From Apostichopus japonicus (lineage: Eukaryota > Echinodermata > Holothuroidea > Aspidochirotida > Stichopodidae), in NCBI RefSeq assembly GCF_037975245.1, contig NC_092572.1, forward strand, positions 11,853,769 to 11,917,768: a DNA stretch of 64,000 nt, in the 5' to 3' direction. The notes beneath the pieces are model-generated. The model was not told the DNA's origin. It saw only the letters and a list, made by a program, of their open reading frames with translations, and did not search any database. This document shows positions 1-12,689 of the stretch, in pieces; position 1 is the stretch's first letter, and each line of letters opens with the position of its first letter. A program made the translations under genes and the position numbers.

Positions 1-3000
1 ACAAGAACGTGTTTTTTTTTTTTTTATAAAGATGGATGATGGCGTTTGACTTCAACTTTTCAACGGTGAAGACTGAAGACAGACTAGCGGCCAGTGTTGC
101 GGTGGTTGCTCCAGCCAATGTAGAGAAGTATAGGAGATAGTGTTTGATTTGCCAGTACAACAGTTTAACAAGAACATACATGTATATATTTTCACAAATG
201 AGTGAAAAAAGATGTGATTGATTGAACAAAAAGTCAAGGTGAAACAACACTCCATGTTAATAATCCAGAATAAGCAAGTGTTAATGTTTGTTGAGCAGGC
301 AAAAATTGGAAAAGTGGGGATTATTTTGCTCCGTGAGCACATCGCAGCGTGTATTTTAGTAACAATTAATGATGGCGATATCAAACAAGCTTTACACGCA
401 ACAAATGAATATTTGAAATTTAATGACAGAAATTGTGCACAAAATGAGTGAAATGAGAATTTATAAAAACCTTCAGGAAAAGACATGTATCTCAGTGTGC
501 AATTAATAATTACCAAATTGTTAAGGTTTTCTGGGTCAGCAAAAGTTAACAACCACAGTGTTCATTTCCTTTTGTATAGCTAAAGCTATAGCTCTCCTTC
601 TTCCCCCCTCCCCTTCCCCCTCCCCCACCCCACAAGTCTCAAACAAAACCATAATTTAACAGGTGTCTGAAGTAATATGAAAATCACCAGCATACTGTAC
701 TCTAGTGGTTTAGTTAGATCTCATTATATACCGTAATAATGCAGAAACCTGCCACAGAAACAGCATCAATAGAATGCAACCCTGTAACCTACTTTAAAAT
801 GCAAAATATCCAAAATAAATTGGAATTTTTATTGGTTTGCATGTCCAAGGTCTGTTTCACCCCCCCCCCTTTCTTAATGTATTACTTAACAATCCCTGGA
901 AAAAACTAGGTCAGAAATTTCCAAAGAAATGAGCAAAGGCGACCATCTTCTTTCTCAGTCAGATGTATGTCAGAACACAAGAATATGGATTTTTTTTCCC
1001 CCTACTTCATACTGCCATGTGGAAGATATTTTGTGGAAGACACTATACACACTTTACAATCTTCTAAACCTTAGTGTACCTTTAATTCAAAGAGTCATAT
1101 ATGGAACCTGATTTTAAACCAACTTTTATTGCTTTTCCAAAAACAATTGTAAAGTCAATTTTATTTCACTCAATCTTCGAACATAAGTGCAGCACATATC
1201 CACTAATAACGCACGGTACCTACTGGCTGTAAGAAATTTCAAATACGTCCTCAGGTCACTGCTAATGTGTCTTTATAACAGACAAAATACATTACATGCC
1301 ATTCAAGATATCTGGTATGTTCCCATAGAGACTGAATTCATTGCATTTTCAATAAATAGGTCATCTAATAAAAACTAGAAAATGGACAAAATTAGAGGAA
1401 CAAAACAAAAACATGCAAAATCTCTGAAAAGATGACTCAGCAATTCCAGGGAGGAACTTGATTATAAATACATGCCGAGCAGACATACAATTTTTTAATC
1501 ATCGACCTTATTCCATTTTTTCTATTTTCTCTCTCTCCCTCTTTTAAAATGAATCTTTTTTTCTGATCTATTGATTGACTTATTTCTCTCTTTTCTTCAC
1601 TTTTCTTTCCCTTTGATTTCTTTCTCCATGATCTTCTTTTAAATTTTATCATTCTCTTTCTTTTTTTTCTCTCTCTTTCACTCTCCCTCTCTCTCCACTG
1701 GAGCACTGAGCTGCATATTGGGTTACCGCGGTTACTCATCGCAAAAATAGGTAAATAATCTCCTAAAATATAAAAGGTTTAAGAAACGAAAGATGAACCA
1801 GATTCATGACTTTCGGTCACCGATGCACCACTAATACTGTATCAAAGTAGGGCAAAACCATCCAGAGTCAAAAAAATAAAATGTCATTTCCTAGTCTGCA
1901 GGTAACTCTTAACACAGTCGGGGAGGGAGGTGGGAGGGGGAGGGAGGTGGTAGGCTAGGGGGAGGAAGGAGGTGGGAGGTGGGAGGGGGAGGGCACGTGT
2001 GTCGGTGACGTAAGATATGTTCATCACAAAACAATCCCAGACAAAAATCATTTCATCACATATTTTGCATTCAGAGTCAAAACCGGAGAGTCAAAGCCCT
2101 GAGCAAGTTATGGTTGGCTCAATTTACTTACGTAGTAAGTATATTCCAAGAAGAATTTCTGAAAAATAATTCTGGGAATGATTTCTAACTGGGTCTTTAA
2201 CACAGGTAGGAGATTGGGCAGCTAGTTAATGGTCAAACCATTATTCACTGATGTTAAAATTTGTGGCATAAAACTCCCTCCTTTGTTTGAGGGACCATCT
2301 ACCAGGCCCATATTATCAGGGATCATCCACCCTTCCTCCCTCCCTTCCTCCCTCCATGCCCTCTTCCCACCCCACCTTGGCAGTGTCAATTAATAGAAAG
2401 TTCTGCCTGACATGGACGGCCAAAACTGTGTCATAATCCATAAGAAACGCACTACAGCCTTTATATCAAGTCTTGCCAAGATTCTTCAACTTGTAAATAA
2501 AAATTGTCATCCATCTTGATAATTCCTCTTCTTTTTTTTCTTTCCTTTATATTAATTCTTGTTTTTCATTTACAATACACTCTGGTTCCCTCCCACCCCC
2601 CCCCCCACTTATATGTCTCTTGTCTTATTTCCATCATATTAACATGTCAAACTGTTTTAACACTACCCATGAATCTTTAAATTAATGTTTGATTCACAAA
2701 GACACATCCATCATTTCAAGGTTATAACGTTCAATATTTAACAAATGTTCTTTTGAAGGATCGAGGCACAAAACAGGCCTACAATCACTCACATTAAGTT
2801 ACAATCTCCTTTTTTTTATTCTGACACAATCAAAATTGAAACAAGTTCATTTCGAGGGAACAAAAACCCCTTCGAAAAAGTCAATTCCCTCCTTTGACAC
2901 TACATCTGTCGTATACTGAAACATCTCATCAGGAATGATTGATCTTTTGAAATTTGTGCTTTAAATACATTGACCTAGCTGGCAACTTTATTGATGTACA

Positions 3001-3700
3001 TGACTTCAAAACAAAGCAGTTTTCATTTCTGTTCTTGGAAATTTTAAACTTAAAAAACCTAGAATTTCACAAGGTGTAATAGCCACAAATAGTTTACAAG
3101 AAATCCAAGTGCTTCAAAAACTCTAACTGGCTAAATTTAAGTCCTCACTAGCATTTCCCTGGGTTTACAGCACGTATCAGTTAACTACATGTACAGGCTT
3201 TCAACTGTACAGGCTTATGTGGGAGCAGTCCAATCATAATAATAAGCAGTAAACGGGGCTTATTTGGGGTATGATAAAACCATTCCAAACCTGTACTGAC
3301 GATTATGAACAGACTTACTCTATCATGTGTGGATATGATGTTCTTAAAGTTTACTGGCAGAAACAAAAAGCCATTACCAGTATGTTTTGTCTAGTACTGG
3401 CAAATGACAGAATCCACTGGCTTAAATAAGAAGTTAAATACCACAAATTCTGAGGCATAATAGCCTAATTGCCATGCCGACCATTGGGTATATATTAGAT
3501 TCGTATAGTTCCCTGTGTAGAGTGAATTTCTAAAACCTTTCTATTTTACTGGCTATGGATGACCTCCCCAAAACATTCTGGTTACGCCATTTACGATAGA
3601 AGAGGGATGCTTACACAAGAGGATGGCGATTACAGAAGGGAGGGAGACGGCCATACACACATACAAACAATTGCCAGATGCTAAAGCGAGGTAAATATGG
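1..3700. other. Gene-free stretch with poly-purine/pyrimidine tracts
   Basis: I see no supportable gene here. The stretch holds short T-runs, C-rich tracts near 597-634 and 2323-2380, a pyrimidine-rich stretch at 1510-1700 and a G-rich tract at 1918-1993. Open frames are short and biased in composition; for example, the minus-strand frame at 1437-1739 is a translation of the CT-rich stretch. Confidence 0.6.
1918..1993 (+). other. G-rich tract with G-quadruplex potential
   Basis: The plus strand has more than ten runs of three or more G separated by one to a few bases, in units such as GGGAGGGAGGTGGG. This satisfies the usual four-run G-quadruplex pattern several times over. It probably arose by expansion of a simple GGGA/GGT repeat. 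No gene lies next to it, so a promoter role is not indicated. Confidence 0.6.
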
Positions 3701-3905
3701 TAATGCATAAGGTAAATATGAGGTGAGGGAGTACGCGCTGTGAGTTTACCTGTCTCCATCCAATCTACATAGATGCACTTTCCCTATCTACCTAAACTAC
3801 CATGACTGGAATGTTTGAGCACATCTTCCTTTGCTAAATCTATCATACTGAAGTTGAAACTATGCGATTTTCACGCCCTTCTCGTCCGAGGAGTTCTTCA
3901 CGTTG

Positions 3906-4026
3906 TTACATCTTTGTGATCTTGGAATTTTCAACATCCGCATCATTGGTAAGGGCTGAGGATCGAGCAAAGTCAATCAATTTGTCCTGCTCGACGAGAA
4001 CTAGTTGCATAGTACTTGAACCGTAT
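3906..4026 (-). CDS. Candidate 3'-terminal coding exon, unidentified
   Basis: The minus strand is open from an in-frame TGA near 4029 down to a TAA at 3906-3908. From the ATG at 4008-4010 it gives 34 residues with balanced codons, including VEQDKLIDFARSSALTND and ending SKITKM. It is hydrophilic and not low-complexity, unlike most frames nearby. Possible splice acceptors are weak (AG before TACTATG or TTCTCGTC), so the exon start is uncertain. If it is real it is the last exon of a minus-strand gene; I do not recognise the family. The opposite strand also has a 107-codon frame here (3862-4185), so chance openness is quite possible. Confidence 0.2.
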
Positions 4027-4199
4027 AGTCAACTATTGATCGCAGACATTATGTCTTGCCTGGTACTGTGTAACACATATATATATATGGACTCAAACAG
4101 GGAAACACACAACATTGACTCAGGACTAAAACACAGATCAATTCCAAACTTCTTATTGCACAGAGTATCTTGTGAATGTCAATGACCTGGTTACCCTAA

Positions 4200-7100
4200 G
4201 ACATGTTTTACTTTTAATGTCAAAAAGAAAGGGGGGGGGGGGGGACTGAAGTCGATTGTTGTCGGGCATGCCGTCAGGAACCGATAGTGGGAGGAGTTGA
4301 GGGGAGAAAGGTGGGAACTTATGCACCTCTTGGAGATACAAATTTATACAGAAAGAAAGAAGACAATTGTTACATAGTGGACTCCTGTTGTTCTATTTCA
4401 TTTTACTCTAAATTCGTTTACAGTATGCGGTTCGAAACATTGAATAACAAATCCCAAATTTCCTAATCTTTCTTTGCTAGCATAAAAGCAAGTGAGCATT
4501 TTATGAAGTATCCCTTCCTCTTCTTCCCCCCCCCCCCAACCCCTGCTCTATTTCCCTCTTCCCCCCTCCCCTTCACACTGAATATTCATATCTCATATAA
4601 CATACAAGACTGCACAGCGGGTAATACATCCGTGTGTGACTAACAGTAAATCCCCGTTCTGAAAAGAGTCCATCTTTTAGGACAGAGAATTGAACCAGTT
4701 AATTCGATCCATTCATGACCTACTAAAATGCTGGTACCTGACCCGACAAGTGTTGCCACCGCCGATCTGTAAAACAAAATCGCCAAAGAAGAAAATATAC
4801 GTAAGAAAGGGGGGAAAAGAAACCTTCCGAGCTTTCTAAAGATCAAAAAAGAAGAACGATCTTAATATGACATCATGGTTTAATGTCAATTTAAGAGGCC
4901 CGTTTGAATAGCATGTACTTACATGAACCTGCTTTGTTATGTATCTAGGCCAACTTATCTCCATCGCTGCTTCCAACGTTCTAGTCTGTCTTTTCTTATC
5001 TGGTTCGAAATTGACCAATCACTTTATTCTTCCCTGCATCTATGTGTCATTTGATGGTGAATGCGCCGCACCATCAACCTACAATATCAGGACTATGAGA
5101 CATAGACGACAATCAGCTTAAGATCAGATCTAGAAGTACCAAGGGATTTCAACTTCCTCATTAAATTTAACAAGAAAAAATCAGCCAAATTTTCTTCTTG
5201 CGCTCAACTCGTTCCCGAAGATGGAAACCAGCAGCTTGTGCACTTACTGTAATATACATGTTCAATATAATGTCCATGTATAGAGAATGTTTTAGAAGCT
5301 TGTAAGCTCATTGTTCCTATAGTAAATTGAAAGCCATAAACAATTCCAGACAGAAAACATAAAAGGTGAAAAAAGGTAACATTTTACGGACGATTTTAAA
5401 TAGGAAATGAAGAGTCCATGTTTATGATGTCTCTAACATTATCTGTTGGCCAAAGTTTTGGAAACTGTCAGAAATTTAATTGTTCTCATTATATTTTTCC
5501 AGGTCCATAAAACATCTATTATGGTACAAGGAATACGGAATATTCGAAAAAAAGGGAATATAAACTTTGAGATGAACTTACTAGGCTGACAAATTCAACT
5601 GTCCAATTGCAGGTATTCTTCATCTGTCCATATTATGCATTCTACCAATTCAACCCTCACACAATCCATCAGACTTCCCCCTCCACCCCAAGACCTTCCC
5701 CTCGGCCTCCCCCTCCATCCCCCAGATCCGCCCAACCTAAATGAAAATGATTATGACCTTTGATATCATCAACTATCAGCATACATGTAAATCCATCAAA
5801 TTCACCTCAGAGTTACCACATTTTTTAAACTTTGGGGGAAAAAAGGCCGGCGGAGGTGATTACCACCCCCGGCGTCTTTTCTCCAACCTCTTTCGAACAA
5901 TTTTTCTCAACTTATTTTGAATCGTTCTATTTTCCAGCCGCACTTAGATGATGACGACAAAGCATGACCTTTCAAGATTACTTTTCCTCTCAAAAAGGCT
6001 CTTCCATCATCCAGCATAAAAAGCTTCCCCTTGGGCCATAATCTATATTTGCTGTATTTTAGATTATCCCATCGAAAAGTTCAGACATGCCAACATGCCA
6101 CAATGTCTTCATCCTTTCTTATTCTGCTCCTCTCCGTATGCTTGCTTCCTCTCTGTTTATTAACTTCCTCCCACCGAAGGAATTCCGAAGGGCAGATAAC
6201 TGGCTTCCCCCCCCCCCTAACCCCTTCCAAATCCTACTGATGAACATGTTGTTTTGCGAGATGGTTTATGCCTCGTGTGTCATTCCATTAAAATCAATAG
6301 CCCTTTTGGGAAAACTCGCGAAAAAACCTGCGTCTTCATTAGCCAACTTGTCCCATTTCCAAATCTAAAAGGATTGTGTTTTTTTTTCCCTCTCACTCTC
6401 TCTCTCCCTTCTCCCTTCTCACTTTTTTTTTTTTCTTTTATTCTTTTTCTCTCCGGTTGGGCTGATGAATATTCCGACCGTTGGATTCGCTTGCGTAAGT
6501 GTCATCCGATTCGACCAGAATAAAGAGAGACGGCTTTAAACGGATCGGATAAGAAAGCGGGATACTTTGACCCGGTGACAAGTGGGAGTGACAGTCGATC
6601 ATCAGCTGACGAGAATCGAATCGGAGAGAGAAATGACAAGGGTTCTCAGAGACGGTGAGAGCAAAAAGCCCTTCAAGACGACAAAATAACTGACACCTTT
6701 TGGTTAGTTGTTATTGGTGACTGACCTGCCAGTCTTTGATTCCTGGCCGCTCGATTCAAGTATGCGAGATGTTTTTTTTTTCGGAAGCAAGAAATATTCT
6801 CATAATTCATGCGAGCTCATTCTTCCCAAAGTGACTTATGACAATTTTACATAACAGTGTTTAAGTTTCAAATGTCAAATTAATTGACGTGCATGAAATT
6901 TCAGCATATTCTTCTTCCTTTACACCTTACTGGTGCATTGTGGGAGGACAGAAAAGAAACGTGTAGGGGTACAAAATCTGATGTGAGAAAAAAGTGAGAA
7001 GAAAAAGTTAACTTTGATCACATTTTGATCGATCTGATCATTTTTCCGCATTGAGATAATTTTTATAATTTCACCTACAACCTAATTTTGGAGTGAAAAA

Positions 7101-8090
7101 TTCACTGCTGGACTAAAACAATTTTTTTTAAATTTCTAAACCCGCTTGTAGCATTTAGAATGTAATATAAAATTATGCATTCATTTCCTATCTTTTTTTC
7201 CAGGAACAGCAAAATATTCCCAATATGGACCCCAGAGCCCTCTATCCTCTTTCTGTAATTACATTTCTAGACTTTGGCAAAGTTTTGGTGATGTACAGAC
7301 TTATAACTCCTTGTGGCCGTACCAAACGTCTGTGTTCACTCAGCTGACAGGAGTCGATCACAAAATTTAATTTAACGCGGCGGAAATATCCAATCTAATA
7401 TTCACAAGATTTTTTACCCTTTTTTGGATTTTCTTTTGGACAATGATGAAACAAAGAGAAAGAAAAAATTAAATGTATTCACCCCAAAGCGTTTCCTCTC
7501 TCTATCTATCTCTCTCTCTTCAGAACCATGTCGTTCACTATGTCTGGCTAGTCGCATAATAATTTAGATCACATTTTGTTTCATTCTTTCCTCTCTGCAT
7601 GTATCAAGAGTTTTGTTTGTTTCCATCATTTTGACTATAGGTTATATAGAGGTTAAAATTATACAACAAGGATTATAAAGAACTGAGATGTGATGGGGTT
7701 GGTGGCCATTGGGGGTGGGGGCAGTTGGGGGTGGGTGTCAGTTGGGGGTGGGGGTCAATGTTCATACATCCCATCTTGACTGCATCCATTCCTGATCAAT
7801 TATAATACTGTTGTGCATCGGAAAACACAAAATATAAAATGTGTGTAAACACATATGGCAAAGTACAGGTACAGGTATTAGTGAGGAGTGAAGTACATCA
7901 ATTCAGTATTCATATACCATAGTTTTGTCCTCTAGGATTAAGAATCAACTGCCTACATAGTACTTGGATGTATGTATACCTTTCTCCTCTAATCCAGAGA
8001 GTGCTAAACCCACCCTGCGCCCTCCCCCCCCCCTCAACACACCTGCATATTTCCCATGTGACAGTACAATCCTATTGTCAAACATGAAAC
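4200..8090. other. Gene-free stretch, mostly unique sequence
   Basis: No supportable gene. It contains poly-G/poly-C runs (4230, 4527, 6210), a pyrimidine-rich tract at 6380-6450 and a G-rich tract at 7695-7755. A minus-strand sequence at 4742-4770 sits behind a strong acceptor-like TTTTGTTTTACAG but has only a weak donor, so I do not call it an exon. The 6460-6700 segment is richer in CG dinucleotides than its surroundings, without an open frame. Confidence 0.5.
7695..7755 (+). repeat. Short G-rich minisatellite, G-quadruplex potential
   Basis: Repeated TTGGGGGTGGG blocks separated by CAG or TCAG occur about three times, giving at least six runs of three or more G on the plus strand. It is a short degenerate tandem array of roughly 20-bp units. 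Confidence 0.6.
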
Positions 8091-8094
8091 TTAC

Positions 8095-8151
8095 CCATTC
8101 AGTGGGTATAATCCTATCAACCCATACAGCATGTCAAGAGCCTCAGCTAAT
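8095..8151 (-). CDS. Candidate 57-bp internal exon, unidentified
   Basis: On the minus strand, an acceptor-like CTTTACTGACAAAAG precedes 57 bases that end at AATGG followed by GTAAGTTTC, a near-consensus donor. One frame is open throughout and reads LAEALDMLYGLIGLYPLNG, a leucine-rich, probably helical peptide. The length is a multiple of three, and entry and exit are both phase 2, so the exon would be cassette-like. I do not recognise the protein. It lies downstream, on the same strand, of the signal-peptide exon at 28.5 kb, but continuity is unproven. Splice-like pairs this short arise by chance, hence the low confidence. Confidence 0.3.
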
Positions 8152-8199
8152 CTTTTGTCAGTAAAGAGGGGGACTAGAGGGGGACAAAAGAGAGAAGTT

Positions 8200-11020
8200 A
8201 GAGGTGGAAAAAGACAAGGGTTTGATTGACACAATACAGTGTTTGTTGTACACAAAGTTACAAACTTTTCTGTACTTAATACAGTGTGTAATGGACGAGA
8301 GCTTAGTGCACACAGTGTTCAGTGGCCCTCATATATTACTGTAGTTTAATGTCCAATTTGGTATTTATTTTATTTGTAGTTGTTTTATTTTATTTACTGT
8401 TATTTTATTGTAATTATCTTATTGTCCAATTTCAGATAACTTGGTACTAACACATTCAATACTATTCTTTAGATTATTTTTATGCAACTCCCAAATGCAA
8501 TTTGACTGCTGAAGTCCCATAACAATGTAGTTCAGCATCTAAACTTTAAAGTTTCATCTCAAAAATAGTGAAGTAAGTTAATACTTATTAGCCAAAAGTG
8601 TCTGTTACGTGGTTGAGGAAATGCTGAAATCCAAATGGATTTGGTTAATTTAACTTAAATGCTAACCTTAAATGCTAGCCTGCACCTGTTATTCTGTGAT
8701 CTTACCTAAAAATATGTGCAGTTCTGTATAAATGCAGCATTATATAATCATATATGCAGCATAGCATCAATTATCTCCACCAGGCCATTAACTAACTGGT
8801 AATAATTATTCCATAGGATGCTAGCATACACTCATGCACACTGTCCTTGTCGATCAGATTTTTTCATTCATTCCTTGTTTTAATATGTCTACCGATTTTT
8901 CTTTCAATCGGAATAGGAACTGGGTCTTAGCAAACAGGGAATTCCCCTATGGGACCATCTTATGCATTACTCATATCTAAGTATATATTTATTGGAGTTT
9001 CAACTCAAATGATTTCTACAATATAGAGAGACTCATACAGCCCTCAGCTATAGATAGTCACCAACTGTAAAAATGCTTAAATGCCAATTCAAACAAGAAT
9101 ATTTAGATAAACTTTCCGGGGTCTCCACCAGACCTTTCGTGGGAGATTAATTTTGGTTGAATGTAATGCAGAGGCGGGTGGGGGGGGGGAGATTCAACTA
9201 TTGACAAGGAAGGAATTTTACAGCTGGAAGGGCAGGTGAACAAACACGAAGAAACCAATAGAAACTATACAGACTTAGCTAGCAGATGTGATATGAAGCG
9301 AATTATAACAGCATTCATAAAAGTTCTAAAGGACAGGCATTTCAGAATCTACTGAAATCCGTGAACTCCACACGCCAGTCAAAAAATTTGCATACAGTAA
9401 GATCTCCTTTACTCAGGACTGCAAACCTGCCTTGAATTGCTTGCAAGATCTTCCGATCCTAGTTCATGAATGCGGATCTGAAATGAACGACTCAAAATCG
9501 CAAAATAAAGTTAAAATTAGGGCTTATACCTGTTCCACTGGCATGTACTTGTGACATGCGCAGGTAGGGAAGATAAAGCGCAGGTAGGGAAGATAAAGGT
9601 AAAGGTGATAGTTACAAGAAAGGAATGCTGGCAATGTTTATCTTGATCAGACTTTATCTTATTAGACTGCATGTACATATATATGCATGTACATCACTTT
9701 ACACAGGGGTAGCACTTGGTGTTAAAGGCATTATCTCTTCACATATATACCATCACATACACCATATGTAAATTCTTCAGAGACAATATAGTCCCACCCC
9801 CCCCTCCCCCCCCAAATAAAATGCTATAGAAATGCTTAACTGGTCACAACTTTTGTAACATTACGAAGTCATAGGCCTACAATGCACTCGTCAAGGTCAT
9901 CACTATTAGCCGCAAACTTTAGCATGCTAAAAACTTGCTACAAGTTCGTAGACTTGTGTTAATTTTCTTGTGGTAATTAATGCATAAATTACTTGCAGAT
10001 ATTGAAGAGCTTTATATTAGACAATAAAATGTGTCAGTGAGGATATGTGTACATACTTTAAGGGTGGCCTCGTTAGATGCCTATTGAAGTTGGAGCATAG
10101 GTGACCATTATATGACTTCTAGCATATTTGGGGCCAGCACTATGTCAGTAAGTACTGATCTTTTAAGCAGTCTCATTTTCTGAAAATTTTGAAGATAAGT
10201 TGCACATATTTGTGGTATCGTAAGGTTTTTCAAGGGGTTCAGTACATTCGGGTGAGATTTCCCCTTTTTCATTAAGGCAGACTCTCTGGTTGAAGTAATT
10301 GACACTAATTAATTCATTCATTCATTTATAAGGAATTAAGACTTAACAAGCAATTCATTTGTCAAATCTGGTCATACAATCTGACAAATACATCCAGCCA
10401 TTCCATTCTATTCCATTCTTAGTCATTAATTATCTATAATTCTTTTCTAATTACAAATTTACTTGTAAACAAATAAATCTCAATTACTGTGTGCATTCTA
10501 CCTAAAGCCTATAGATACTATTAATACTGATATAGTAACTATACCCTCCATCTGCAAACAAGAGACAATTGCAGAGATCAAAGAGAATCAACACCTTCTA
10601 CATTATAATGTACACACACAGACACACTCACTACCATGCCGGCCTACCATGTATATTTGTACACACTTTATTACAAACAGATTCCATGAGACTAGACCTT
10701 AAAGGGATATGAGTCACAGTTACAGACTGGGGAAAAAAGTTGTTGATTGTCTCTAGACTTCAGCGATTGCAAACATGCAGTGAACTTATATAGTATAATT
10801 ATAATATGATTGACAATATAGATACCAAATAAGTGTACTATTTATCTTACCATGCAGTGTCTAAAAACTAAGATTCTTGGCTACAGTTCCGTACGAAAAA
10901 AGAACAGGGAAAAAACACCAGATGAAAAACGCACGATGCTGGGACTTTGGGCTATAGAATGAGAAGGACATTGACCGGGGTAGCCGGTCATAGCGGGTGA
11001 GCAGTGTTAAACGGTGACCA
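8200..11020. other. Gene-free stretch, unique AT-rich sequence
   Basis: No supportable gene or long repeat. A 20-bp direct duplication (GCGCAGGTAGGGAAGATAAA) lies at about 9559-9598, and CCATT-type pentamer repeats lie near 10395-10420. The rest looks like unique intergenic or intronic DNA. Confidence 0.5.
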
Positions 11021-11022
11021 AC

Positions 11023-11092
11023 TTACCAGTTCATTCTAGGCACGGTAGAACAAGGTGTTGGGGAGACAGGTAAGAGAGGAGCCAAGTAAATA
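11023..11092 (+). repeat. Dispersed repeat carrying a splice-donor motif, copy 1
   Basis: This segment shares TTCATTCTAGGCACGGTAGA and then GGGGAGACAGGTAAGAGAGG with a copy at 37045-37125. Its core also matches 28022-28092 and the two tandem units at 30054-30352. The common core contains AG|GTAAG, the U1-complementary donor sequence. The family is unknown to me. I see no terminal repeats that would place it in a known transposon class. Confidence 0.45.
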
Positions 11093-11276
11093 AATCCTAT
11101 CAATATTAATTTTAAATATAATTGGTATCCAGGGTGAACATGTACACCGTTGAAAAGGTTACCAGCTTTGCTCGACATGTCAACTTTTAGCTTAAGAGAT
11201 AAAGTTGTGAGAAGACAAGTAAAGCAGCTTAGAAATTAATTAATTAATTAATGAGTTAACTCAGTGCAGTCCTTAC

Positions 11277-11332
11277 CTTCTGAACATAACTACACCTGCA
11301 GTAAAGTGATTGCAAATACCACATTTATCTAC
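11277..11332 (-). CDS. Candidate small exon with strong donor, unidentified
   Basis: A minus-strand donor AGAAG|GTAAGGAC is close to consensus. Upstream, one frame is open for 56 bases after a TAG and reads VDKCGICNHFTAGVVMFR, a cysteine-containing peptide. The outer acceptor (ATGTAG) has a poor pyrimidine tract. A better acceptor, TTTACTGCAG, would leave only 19 bases (11277-11295). It could be a small exon of an extracellular protein or a chance combination; I do not assign a family. Confidence 0.18.
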
Positions 11333-12330
11333 CTACATTAGTGATTCTTCCAGCTTTTTGATTCCAGACCCAGGATTCCCATACCCTACCTCCCCCTCCC
11401 CCCCTTCCCCCCTTCCCCCCAACCTGAGTACTTAGTGAGCCACCTCCAGGTTCCCACCCCACAGAATCTATGCTCGCTCAGAGTGCATGAATGCTAAGCT
11501 TGAACTGTGGATTGATTTGACTTGATAAATAAACTTCATTGATATTCATCAGCAAGCTATGAAAACTGTACATAGATGAATTTTCTGACGTCTGGCAAAT
11601 CCAGCCAACGATGCAACAGGAGGGAGGGCCTCATATTTTGCAGACCATTGGTCTACATGAATTAAACAGATTCTTAACCATGCAACAGCCCTACTTTATG
11701 CGGTTGTGGGGGGGGGGGAGAGTACTCTGAACCCATCAAGCTTTACAAGAGAGAAATTTGTAATGTTAATCTACTACATAATGCTCCAATTTGTTTCAAG
11801 TAATTTTAATCTATCATCCCCCCGTACCAGTATATTTTTCAAAATAACTCAATCACCCAATCTGTGAGATAATACAATCAACTCACTAGACTACAAAGTA
11901 GTTTAGGTGTACTTTCAGAAGTTTTATGAACTGCATCTGCACTGATATTGTTTTAATGTCAGTAAAACATTTTGCAAACTATTGCTCTTTTTGTGTCATG
12001 TGATCTGAAATTCCTGGGTGATAAAATATAGAGAAAAGAATGGAAATCACTCAGTGGGATATTCATAACAGGAGACACCTCCCCCCCCCCCCCAAACCAT
12101 CATCTTTGGCTTATTTGACAGACATCTTACTCCCCTAAACAGCTAAGAAAAGTCTTTTTCTGTTTGATGAGAGATCTCCTAGTCTTATTTAGTACTACCA
12201 TATATGCCTGAGAGATGTTACATAGAATTATCTGTGATGTCATAGCATCACAAGGATCATGTGAAACCTAAATTATTTTTCTGTTCTTCTTTTCATATAT
12301 ATATTCAAGCTGTAGAGATGTTAAAACCGT

Positions 12331-12650
12331 GTTGACAATAAAACCAATGGCATCATTAGGTCTTGTCAAGAACTTAAATATTTGAGACTCAGTAATATCC
12401 CTTGCAAAAAAACTCATCTCCATTACCGAAAAATAAACATCGTAGTCAATAAGAGCATAAAATATTCAAGCGCATCCCGGTAATGTCATATTTAGACTTA
12501 ATCAAGTATTTCAACAGTCTGTGTAAAGGAACATTAAATTCCAATGTTACAGATCACTATCGCGCTATTGGCAAGAATTCAGACAGTTATCTCTATCACA
12601 CAGATTAATAATGATAGTTTGGCTTGTGTCGTCTCCTTATACTTCACTCG
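12331..12650 (+). repeat. Interspersed repeat of unknown class, copy A
   Basis: It starts with GTTGACAATAAAACCAATGG and continues through TAATGTCATATTTAGACTTA, GTGTAAAGGAACATTAAAT and ATCTCTATCACACAG. The same blocks in the same order recur at 56190-56500, and part of them at 17250-17465, all on the plus strand. Divergence is substantial, so the copies are old. I see no coding capacity, terminal inverted repeats or 3' tail that would set the class. Confidence 0.5.
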
Positions 12651-12689
12651 GTGGATAATTGTATCTCAGATTTTGATCAATCTTATTTT

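Noticed and set aside
4742-4770. 29-bp minus-strand microexon behind a strong acceptor-like TTTTGTTTTACAG
   Set aside because: The donor (CAG|GTACCA) is weak and no reading frame is favoured.
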